64,000 nt of DNA, from the NCBI RefSeq assembly GCF_002115755.1, contig NZ_JFKA01000001.1, positions 496,001 to 560,000 on the forward strand. Direction: 5' to 3'. This document shows positions 37,121 to 44,255 of this stretch, in pieces. The notes under the pieces are model-generated. The model ran no database searches. It was not told the origin of the DNA and worked only from the letters and a program-made list of their open reading frames with translations. The translations under genes were made by a program, and so were the position numbers. This stretch comes from Thalassospira mesophila (GTDB taxonomy: Bacteria; Pseudomonadota; Alphaproteobacteria; Rhodospirillales; Thalassospiraceae). Position 1 is the first letter of the stretch; each line of letters opens with the position of its first letter.

Positions 37121-37468
37121 TTACTGGGTGGTTTTGCCTGCACTGCCAACAATGTCCCCAAATTCGCGCAAAAAGACCGAGCCTTTAACCGTTCGCTGGA
37201 TCAAAACAGACCGGCGGTCATCCTCGTCGACCTTGCGTTTCACCATGCCAAGCGAACTTAGCCGGTCAAGCGCGCGGGTAATGGCGGGTTTGGAAATGTT
37301 CAGGGCTTCGGCAAGGCCACGAACCGTATGAGGGGCCGGGGTCAGATAAACAGTAAGGACAAGGGCCATCTGCCGGGCGGATAAATCGGGGGAATCCCGA
37401 CGTACACTTTCGACAGTCGCGATACGCCAAAGGTCAAGCGCTTGTGACGGTTTGATCTCGATGGGCAT
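37121..37468 (-). CDS. MarR family transcriptional regulator
   Basis: Small winged-helix regulator of 115 residues. The helix-turn-helix is in VRGLAEALNISKPAITRALDR (21 residues at about 50-70), followed by the wing KRKVDEDDRRSVLI. Flanking dimer helices are short, making it smaller than typical 140-160 residue MarR proteins. It lies 86 bp downstream of the aminopeptidase gene on the same strand, so the two may be co-transcribed. The ATG at 37468 is preferred to an upstream in-frame TTG at 37480. Target and ligand are unknown. Confidence 0.85.
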   Translation of the reverse strand: MPIEIKPSQALDLWRIATVESVRRDSPDLSARQMALVLTVYLTPAPHTVRGLAEALNISKPAITRALDRLSSLGMVKRKVDEDDRRSVLIQRTVKGSVFLREFGDIVGSAGKTTQ

Positions 37469-37554
37469 ATTTATGTCCAACAGCCTGTTTGTTACGAATA
37501 CGTAATCTGTTTACCTGACCCCTGACGTTAAGTCAAAGGTTGATTTGTCTTAAT

Positions 37555-38955
37555 TTACTTACCGTAACGATCACTAATCACCTTGAACGCCGCGCGGATA
37601 CCCTGGGCTTCGCCGCCTTCGGGGCGACCAGGTGTTCCTGCCGGGTTCCATGCCATCAAATCGATATGCGCCCATGCTTTGGCACCTTTGGCGAAACGGT
37701 CCAAAAACAGGGCCGCAATAATCGCCCCGCCAAATGGCCCGGACGAGATATTGTTGGTATCGGCGATCTTGCTTTCAAGCATCGGGCGGTAATCGTCCCA
37801 CAGTGGCAAGCGCCACATCGGGTCGCCCATTTCGATGCCGGTATTTTGCAAGGCGTTTGCCAGATCATCATTGTTGGAAAACAAAGCCGGCAAACCAAGG
37901 CCAAGGGCAACACGGGCCGCCCCGGTCAGGGTTGCGAAATCAAGCAGGATTTCCGGGTCTTCGCTGGCCGCTTCGGTTAAGGCATCAGACAGCACCAAAC
38001 GCCCTTCGGCATCGGTATTGCCCACTTCCACCGTCACGCCCTTGCGGGTGTTGATAATGTCGCTGGGGCGAAAGGCATTGCCCGATACCATGTTTTCCAC
38101 AGCCGGGATCAGCACGCGCAACCGCACCGGCAATTGTGCCGCCATAATCATGCGTGCCAGACCCAGCACCTGGGCCGCACCGCCCATGTCTTTTTTCATT
38201 AAAAGCATGTTGCTGGCCGGTTTTAAATCATAGCCGCCGGTATCAAAACACACACCCTTGCCAACCAGTGTGACACGCGGCGCATTTTCATCGCCCCAAT
38301 GCATGTCAATCAGGCGCGGTGCGCGGTCGCTGCCTTTGCCCACGGCATAAATGGACGGATAATTTTGCGTTTCCAGATCATCGCCGACAATGGTTGTTAT
38401 CGTGGCGGAAAACTCATCGGCCAATGTTTGGGCCGCTGCGGCCAGTTCGACCGGGCCCATGTCATTGGCGGGCACGTTGATCAGATCGCGGGTCAGGGCA
38501 ATGCCGCGCGCGGTGTTTTCGGCACGGTCAGCGGCTTTATTGGCCGGGCGCACAAAGGATGCTTGCGGTGCATCAATTTTGCGATAACGATCAAACCGGT
38601 ACCCGCCAAGGTAAAGACCCAGCATGGCGCGTTCGCACAGCTCATCATCGCTGGTTACGGTTGCGTCAAACTGATAGGTGCCTTTGGGCAGGGCGCTGAC
38701 AAGGGCGGCAAAATCCCACACCGATTTGGCATCGTTTTCAAACCCCAAAACCACCGATGCGGCTTTGCCATCGTTAGATGGCAACAAAAGACTGGTGCCG
38801 CGTTTGCCTTCAAAGCGGTTGGCCTCAATCCATGATTTATGGATGTCAGACTGGCTTTCCAGCCATTTGCCAAATCCCGCCGGGGTGACGGCGTGAATTG
38901 TCAGGGCCGTTTGGGCATCGGCCGTGGTGGTTGTGGGGATAATATGGTCGAACAA
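37555..38955 (-). CDS. Leucyl aminopeptidase family (M17) protease
   Basis: Cytoplasmic zinc or manganese aminopeptidase that removes N-terminal residues and degrades peptides. The M17 core is complete: LVGKGVCFDTGG (metal and catalytic lysine region), MKKDMGGAA, and the signature NTDAEGRL. The family's usual hexamer is assumed. The likely start is TTG with AAGGA eight bases upstream, giving 466 residues. The frame continues upstream to 39072 with Cys/His/Pro-rich sequence unlike the family. Short peptides imported by the Yej system could be its substrates, but that link is only inferred from the shared neighbourhood. Confidence 0.93.
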   Translation of the reverse strand: MFDHIIPTTTTADAQTALTIHAVTPAGFGKWLESQSDIHKSWIEANRFEGKRGTSLLLPSNDGKAASVVLGFENDAKSVWDFAALVSALPKGTYQFDATVTSDDELCERAMLGLYLGGYRFDRYRKIDAPQASFVRPANKAADRAENTARGIALTRDLINVPANDMGPVELAAAAQTLADEFSATITTIVGDDLETQNYPSIYAVGKGSDRAPRLIDMHWGDENAPRVTLVGKGVCFDTGGYDLKPASNMLLMKKDMGGAAQVLGLARMIMAAQLPVRLRVLIPAVENMVSGNAFRPSDIINTRKGVTVEVGNTDAEGRLVLSDALTEAASEDPEILLDFATLTGAARVALGLGLPALFSNNDDLANALQNTGIEMGDPMWRLPLWDDYRPMLESKIADTNNISSGPFGGAIIAALFLDRFAKGAKAWAHIDLMAWNPAGTPGRPEGGEAQGIRAAFKVISDRYGK

Positions 38956-39255
38956 TTGATCCGTCCTTGTTTGTTTTGGGTGGCGCAACCCGCATGGATA
39001 AAGCCGGTGCGGGCTGTGGCATGCACATGATGATGGGTGACATGGCATCATGTTTCGCATTGTTATGGTCATTATGCGGCGATTGACACAAAAACAACAA
39101 GGGGATTGGCGCGCAAAATGCGGGCTGGCAGATGCGGTTTAGGGTATGGTTGGCATTACGGGTTTCAGGGGCGGGTTGCGGGTTGTAAAAAACGGCACAT
39201 GTGTGTCGTTACAGGTAGCGCGTCACGCTCTTATTAATGATGGTGCAGTGGTAAA

Positions 39256-39924
39256 ATGGAAAATCTTCCGGTTCTTTATATTGGCAATAAAAACTATTCG
39301 TCCTGGTCGTTGCGTGCGTGGCTGGGGTTAAGGGCGACCGGCGTTGAATTTGAGGAAAAGCTGGTTTCGCTTTACACCGACGAATGGTTTGCCAAGGCCC
39401 CGGTCATTTCGCCTACTGGCAAAGTCCCGGCTTATTTTGATGGCACAAAAACCATTTGGGAGGCCTTGGGGATATTAGAATATATCGCCGATACCCGGCC
39501 CGATACCCTGTTATGGCCGCTTGATATGGATGTGCGCGCCATTGCGCGGTCGGTCGCGCTGGAAATGCATGGCGGCTTTGTTGCCCTGCGCACCAATATG
39601 CCAATGAATTTGCGCAAGGATTATAGCGGTCGGGGCCGCCAACCCGGTGTGGAAAAAGACATCGAACGGATTGGCGACATTTTCAACATGTGCCGCAGCC
39701 GCTATGGTCAAAGCGGTGATTTTCTGTTTGGCCACTTCACCATAGCCGATGCCATGTTTGCCCCCGTGATCACGCGGTTTAAAACCTATGGCGTCACGCT
39801 TGATCCGGTCGGCGAGGCCTATAAAAATGCCGTGCTTGCCTTGCCTGCCATGCGCGAATGGTACCGCGATGCTTTAAATGAAAACTGGGTGATTGAAGGT
39901 GCGGAATTGCCCGATCAGGGATAA
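39256..39924 (+). CDS. Glutathione S-transferase family protein
   Basis: 222 residues with the thioredoxin-like N-terminal domain starting LYIGNKNYSSWSLRAWL, a pattern of the bacterial GST subgroup with the NYSSWS motif, a cis-proline in TGKVPAYF (about 55-62), and the all-helical C-terminal domain with FTIADAMFAPV (about 165-175). Detoxification by conjugation or reduction with glutathione is the family role; the substrate is not known. The DNA glycosylase-like gene follows 28 bp later on the same strand. Confidence 0.93.
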   Translation: MENLPVLYIGNKNYSSWSLRAWLGLRATGVEFEEKLVSLYTDEWFAKAPVISPTGKVPAYFDGTKTIWEALGILEYIADTRPDTLLWPLDMDVRAIARSVALEMHGGFVALRTNMPMNLRKDYSGRGRQPGVEKDIERIGDIFNMCRSRYGQSGDFLFGHFTIADAMFAPVITRFKTYGVTLDPVGEAYKNAVLALPAMREWYRDALNENWVIEGAELPDQG

Positions 39925-39952
39925 TCCGCGGCCAAACCCTTGTTAAAACCAC

Positions 39953-40618
39953 ATGGTCAAAAATCCGCCAGAGGCTTCCTTGCCCGTTTTGCCATCTTAT
40001 GTGCCCGAAGTTGATCCCCCCGGCCAAGACCCGGCCCTTGACCGGATTTTGGCCGATGTGCGGGCCTGCCGCCTGTGCGCGGCCCATTTGCCATTGGGCC
40101 CGCGCCCGGTGGTGCGCATGGCGGTGTCGGCCCCGGTTTTGGTGATCGGGCAGGCACCGGGAACAAAGGTGCATCAAACCGGCTTGCCGTGGAACGATGC
40201 CTCGGGTGATCGTTTGCGCGACTGGTTGCAAATGTCACACGCCGAATTTTATGACCCTGCCAAACTGGCGATTATGCCAATGGGGTTTTGTTACCCTGGC
40301 CGGTTTGCGCGCGGCGGCGATTTGCCACCCCGGCCCGAATGCGCGCCAACATGGCATGATGTATTATTGCGCCATTTGCCCCATGTGCGGTTAACCTTGC
40401 TGATCGGCCAATATGCGCAGGCGCGTTATCTGGGCATTCAACGTGCCAAAACCATGACCGAAACTGTGCATCGGTTTGAGCAGTTCCTGGCCGATGGTTT
40501 GCTGCCCATGCCCCATCCCAGTTGGCGCAACACAGCATGGATTCGTAAAAATCCGTGGTTTGAAAGCGAGTTACTGCCGGTTTTGCGCGACAGGGTCAAA
40601 GACGCGCTGGCAGGATGA
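39953..40618 (+). CDS. Uracil-DNA glycosylase superfamily protein
   Basis: 221 residues with the family's first motif as VLVIGQAPGTKVHQTGLPWND (21 residues, about 62-82) and the last as PMPHPSWRN (about 183-191), where the histidine is catalytic or DNA-binding in the superfamily. A CRLCAAH segment near residue 38 keeps two cysteines, reminiscent of the iron-sulfur families 4 and 5, but the complete four-cysteine set is not obvious. The biochemical class is therefore open. It is close behind the glutathione transferase gene and probably co-transcribed. Confidence 0.85.
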   Translation: MVKNPPEASLPVLPSYVPEVDPPGQDPALDRILADVRACRLCAAHLPLGPRPVVRMAVSAPVLVIGQAPGTKVHQTGLPWNDASGDRLRDWLQMSHAEFYDPAKLAIMPMGFCYPGRFARGGDLPPRPECAPTWHDVLLRHLPHVRLTLLIGQYAQARYLGIQRAKTMTETVHRFEQFLADGLLPMPHPSWRNTAWIRKNPWFESELLPVLRDRVKDALAG

Positions 40619-40723
40619 AAACACGGTGCTTTCAAATTCCTGACATGTTTTCATGGCTTTATATGACGATCATTTCAAAACGATAAGTTGAACCTGATTT
40701 TGAACCGGCTACAGGAGGCTGAG

Positions 40724-41008
40724 ATGAGCAAACTTTCCCCCGCCGAAATTGACGTGGCCTTAAAAGAAGTTAGCGGCTGGACCCTGGCGGATGATGGCCT
40801 GTCTATTCAGAAAACCTTCAAATTCAAGGATTTCAACCAAGCGTTCGGCTTTATGACCCGTATCGCGCTTAAGGCCGACAAAATGGACCATCATCCTGAA
40901 TGGTTTAATGTTTATAACAAGGTCGAAATCGCCCTGACGACCCATGATGTCGGCGGTGTGTCGCAAAAGGATATCAAGTTGGCCGCCTTTGCCGATGATG
41001 TAGCTTAG
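40724..41008 (+). CDS. phhB: Pterin-4a-carbinolamine dehydratase (PhhB/PCD)
   Basis: Regenerates tetrahydrobiopterin-type cofactor after aromatic amino-acid hydroxylation by dehydrating the 4a-carbinolamine. The 94 residues have the active-site motif [11 protein letters not shown] with H56-H57-P58 and the later TTHD (H74). A strong AGGAGG ribosome site supports the ATG at 40724. The matching phenylalanine hydroxylase gene is not in this window, so a role in another pterin or DNA-binding function is also possible. A shared terminator follows. Confidence 0.93.
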   Translation: MSKLSPAEIDVALKEVSGWTLADDGLSIQKTFKFKDFNQAFGFMTRIALKADKMDHHPEWFNVYNKVEIALTTHDVGGVSQKDIKLAAFADDVA

Positions 41009-41033
41009 GACGCCTTGCTGGTTTGGAATATTT

Positions 41034-41069
41034 AAAAGCCGGTGGCGCAATGTGCGCCCACCGGCTTTT
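41034..41069. terminator. bidirectional intrinsic terminator
   Basis: AAAAGCCGGTGG pairs with CCACCGGCTTTT around a short inner stem. A/T tracts lie on both sides. It sits between phhB and the convergent dehydrogenase gene. Confidence 0.82.
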
Positions 41070-41098
41070 GTGGTTGAAAGGTGAATCTGGCGCGATTA

Positions 41099-41860
41099 TT
41101 ATTTTGGTTCCAGCCTTACAGCACCGTCAAGGCGAATCGTTTCGCCGTTCATCATTTCATTTTCGCAAATATGCAGGGCGAGGCGGCCATATTCCTCGGG
41201 CCAGCCCAAGCGTTTGGGAAAGGGGGTGTTGGCCGCAAGGCTGTCTTGCACTTCATCAGGCAGGTTTGACAGCATCGGTGTGCCAAACAGGCCCGGCGCA
41301 ATTGACATGACCCGAATGCCGTGGCGGGCCAGTTCGCGCGCCGCAGGCAGGGTTAATGAATGCACAGCCCCCTTGGACGCGGCATAGGCCGCCTGGCCGA
41401 TTTGCCCTTCAAAGGCGGCAATCGATGCGGTGTTAATAATAATGCCGCGCTCGCCGCTTTCCACCGGTTCGGTCTTGCTCATGGCATCGGCAACAACGCG
41501 CATCATGTTAAACGTGCCGATCAGGTTCACATTGATCACGCGGCTAAAGGCATCAAGGCTGGCCGGGCCATCGCGGCCAACAATGCGTTCCCCATGTACA
41601 ATCCCGGCACAACTGACCAGAATGCGCGGTGCGCCTAAATCGGCAATAACGCGGGCAACCGCGTCTTCAACGCTTTGCGCATTGGTGACATCAACGCCAT
41701 ATCCTTTGCCGCCCAGTTTTTCTGCCGTGGCATCGGCCCCGTCACCATTTAAATCAAAAGTGGCAACCTTCGCCCCGGCAGCCGCCAGGACCCGCGCTGT
41801 TGCGGCACCCAACCCGGACGCCGCCCCGGTTACAATGGCAACTTTTCCTGAAACCTGCAT
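41099..41860 (-). CDS. Short-chain dehydrogenase, 3-hydroxyacyl-CoA dehydrogenase type II-like
   Basis: Classical SDR of 253 residues. The cofactor motif is TGAASGLG (11-18), with D36 after strand 2 indicating NAD preference. The catalytic set is S146, Y159 and K163 (YAASK). The later APGLFGTPML segment and the overall match resemble HSD17B10-like 3-hydroxyacyl-CoA dehydrogenases, which act in fatty-acid or branched-chain amino-acid breakdown. AGGAGA precedes the ATG. An operator-like palindrome lies about 30 bp upstream. No beta-oxidation genes are adjacent. Confidence 0.92.
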   Translation of the reverse strand: MQVSGKVAIVTGAASGLGAATARVLAAAGAKVATFDLNGDGADATAEKLGGKGYGVDVTNAQSVEDAVARVIADLGAPRILVSCAGIVHGERIVGRDGPASLDAFSRVINVNLIGTFNMMRVVADAMSKTEPVESGERGIIINTASIAAFEGQIGQAAYAASKGAVHSLTLPAARELARHGIRVMSIAPGLFGTPMLSNLPDEVQDSLAANTPFPKRLGWPEEYGRLALHICENEMMNGETIRLDGAVRLEPK

Positions 41861-41887
41861 CGGGTTCTCCTGATTTGAAATATAATA

Positions 41888-41901
41888 GGTATTTCTATAC
41901 C
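41888..41901. promoter_or_regulatory. operator-like palindrome upstream of the dehydrogenase gene
   Basis: GGTATTTCTATACC has perfect 5-bp arms around 4 bp in an A+T-rich promoter region, about 30 bp before the dehydrogenase start. Confidence 0.3.
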
Positions 41902-42091
41902 AAATTATTGGTTTTTGAGGCAAGCAAAACGCGCGAGAGCCGGTTTACCCGCAAAAGTCGCAGTATTTTTACAAAATAGCGGGTGGAAATACGACCAATC
42001 ATAGCTGACATAAACCAGAGAGCTTATTCAGATTTGGATGTGCGCAACAGTGCCGCCCGCATTGCAGCGGGCAGGTTTTGCCAGGCTGGCG

Positions 42092-43183
42092 TCATTTTGG
42101 CGCAGGCTTGCTGTCCTGATTTTTCGCGCCGTCTGTTGTGTCGCGATCATTGTTGGTTTTGCCCTGATCGCCATCTTTGGTCTCGACCGGTTTTTGCACA
42201 TCAAACGCCATGCTGGCGCTGGGCCGTGTATCGGGTGCAGGGCGCTGGCGGGGCGGCGGGTCCAGGTCGGTTGCGGGGGATGAATGTTCGCGGTCAAACC
42301 GTTTGGCCTCGCGCGCCAGAATGGCTTCGCGCCGGGCAATGTAAATGGCCGAACCGACGATTAATCCGGCACCGGGTAACAGCCAGATTTCGGGGATTTC
42401 CCCAAACATCACCAGCGCCACGACGACGACAAACGGCAGGCGTAAATAGTTGAAACCAATGACAAAGCTGTAATCAAACAGGCGAAAGGCGCTGGTATTG
42501 CAAAGCTGGGTAATGTTGGCCATGGTGGTGCCAATCAGCAAAATCATGATCACGTGCCAACTGGGTGTTTCCCACACAAACAGGGCTGGAATCAGCGTCA
42601 TTGGTGTCATCAGCAGCATGGTGTATAGCACCACATTGGGGCTGCTGTCTGTTCGCGCCAGTGACTTGATCGTCATGCCGGCACTGGCCATACACACGGC
42701 GGCGACCACCGGTAAAATGCTGGCAAGCTGCATGGTGTCGCTGCCGGGGCGAATGATAATGGCAACCCCGGCGAACCCGGCCACCAGGGCAATGATGCGA
42801 TGATGGCGGATTTGTTCTTTCAGGAAAATCGCGGCCAGCACGGTGCCAAACAGGGGCACCGTGAAATTAAGGGTCGTTGCCTCGGCCAGGGGTAAATAGG
42901 CCAGGGCTGAAAACCAGAAGCTCATCGCGCCCATTGAAAAAATGGCACGCAGAAAAAACATGCGCCAGCGTGTGGTGTGGATTGATGATATGCCCGCGCG
43001 TAAAGATACTGGCACAATCAGCAAAAAACCAAACAGGTTGCGGAAGAAAACAACTTCAAGCGGGGGCAATTCCTGTGTTGCCAAACGCACAGTGACCGAA
43101 AATCCGGCGGCGGTGATGGCGGCAATGGTGGCAAAAATCGCTGCCTGAACATAATTTGGAAGTTGTTGAAACCATTGCTTCAT
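42092..43183 (-). CDS. EamA/DMT family transporter with long hydrophilic tail
   Basis: Inner-membrane drug/metabolite exporter with two EamA repeats and about ten helices over residues 12-290. After the last helix the sequence has a basic stretch (ARREAILAREAKRFDREH) and then about 70 residues rich in Pro, Asp, Lys and Thr that are not membrane-like. Such a tail is unusual for the family. It is divergent from an Lrp-type regulator gene 404 bp away, which may control it. The substrate is unknown. The ATG has no strong ribosome site (GGCTGCC). Confidence 0.9.
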   Translation of the reverse strand: MKQWFQQLPNYVQAAIFATIAAITAAGFSVTVRLATQELPPLEVVFFRNLFGFLLIVPVSLRAGISSIHTTRWRMFFLRAIFSMGAMSFWFSALAYLPLAEATTLNFTVPLFGTVLAAIFLKEQIRHHRIIALVAGFAGVAIIIRPGSDTMQLASILPVVAAVCMASAGMTIKSLARTDSSPNVVLYTMLLMTPMTLIPALFVWETPSWHVIMILLIGTTMANITQLCNTSAFRLFDYSFVIGFNYLRLPFVVVVALVMFGEIPEIWLLPGAGLIVGSAIYIARREAILAREAKRFDREHSSPATDLDPPPRQRPAPDTRPSASMAFDVQKPVETKDGDQGKTNNDRDTTDGAKNQDSKPAPK

Positions 43184-43587
43184 TTTTATGGCAGCCTGTC
43201 GTTGTGGGGCGTCAAATGTTGGTCAGCTCGGGTGACCTTGCGCGTGGTGGGCGCGGTATTGTTTGTTGTGGCAATTGGTTATCAAAGGTGTGCAAGGACA
43301 CCTAAAGTGTGATGGCAATCAGGGAATGTTGTGGCCCTGTAATATCGTTGGCGCGTTTCGGACCATTGAAAAAGCCATGCCCGAAAGGTGCCAGATGTGA
43401 GCATAAAACTCAAAAAACTGAATGTTATCAAAATGAATATACCGGATTTTATAAAAAATCCAGTATCGCGACTTCGGGTTGCAGGGGCAAAGGGGGCATT
43501 GTTTTTATTAAAACGGTGTTTCTTCGCAACTGGCTGATTTTCGTGTATTATTGCCCCTTGGCCAAGTCTTGGGACCGGGGGAAGATT
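43184..43587. promoter_or_regulatory. divergent promoter region of the EamA transporter and Lrp-type regulator
   Basis: Two inverted repeats are visible: GGTCA-N7-TGACC at 43221-43237 and AGGTGT-N6-ACACCT at 43285-43302. The second shares GGACACCTAA with the site before another EamA gene at 49.2 kb. A frame in phase with the regulator extends back to 43309, but its residues do not look like the family. No separate gene is seen. Confidence 0.4.
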
Positions 43588-44052
43588 ATGGATGCCATCG
43601 ACGCAAAGTTGCTAGATATTTTACAAGAAGATGCTTCGCAATCCTATGCAGTGCTGGGGGGCAAGGTAGGGTTGTCGGTTTCAGCGGTGAATGACCGGGT
43701 GCGCAAATTGCGTGATCAGGGGATTATTCGCGCTTACCGGATTGAAATTGATCCGCTGGCGGTGGGGCGCGCGCTGATGGCGATGGTGTGGTTGCGTAGT
43801 GATCCGGGTAAGAGCAGTCGCAAAATGATCAAGTCACTGATCAAGGCCGATGAAGTGATGGAATGCCATCACATGACCGGGCGATTTGATTTTTTGTTGA
43901 AATTGCGTTTGCGCGATACCGCCCATCTCGAAAGCTTTGTCACCGACGTGATCAAGGAACTTCCCGGCATTTTGGAAGTTTTGCCGGAAATTGCCTTGTC
44001 GACAGCAAAAGAAACAGCTTTTATTCCCGCGCAGGTCCCCGAGGCAGGTTAA
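43588..44052 (+). CDS. Lrp/AsnC family transcriptional regulator
   Basis: 154-residue regulator. The N-terminal helix-turn-helix (DAIDAKLLDILQEDASQSY, then VGLSVSAVNDRVRKL) and the C-terminal RAM ligand-binding domain (about 70-145, with HHMTGRFDFLLKL) are complete. GGGGAAG lies before the ATG. Lrp-type proteins often sense amino acids and control exporters. The divergent EamA transporter is the obvious candidate target. Confidence 0.93.
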   Translation: MDAIDAKLLDILQEDASQSYAVLGGKVGLSVSAVNDRVRKLRDQGIIRAYRIEIDPLAVGRALMAMVWLRSDPGKSSRKMIKSLIKADEVMECHHMTGRFDFLLKLRLRDTAHLESFVTDVIKELPGILEVLPEIALSTAKETAFIPAQVPEAG

Positions 44053-44255
44053 GTTTAATCTTATGACGTTATGGCAAATGCGCCATGGCGGTACCATATG
44101 CTGTAAAAATATTGGATCGACGATATTTTCGCCGCAATTTTGTGGTCGATATGTGCCGTATTATAGATAGATACGCGACTGTCCCGGCTGTGATGTGATG
44201 TCACACTGGTTGGGGCTGTATGTAAGGCTGGGTCACAAAAACAGGGAGAACGCCC

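Noticed and set aside
36574-37188. 204-codon plus-strand frame in the spacer and over the MarR gene
   Set aside because: No ribosome site, rare codons, no family feature, overlaps a supported gene. Kept only as a note on the region.
44190-44206. TGTGA...TCACA repeats before the large antiporter gene as a CRP site
   Set aside because: Spacing between half-sites is 2 or 7 bp, not the required 6, so it does not fit the CRP consensus.
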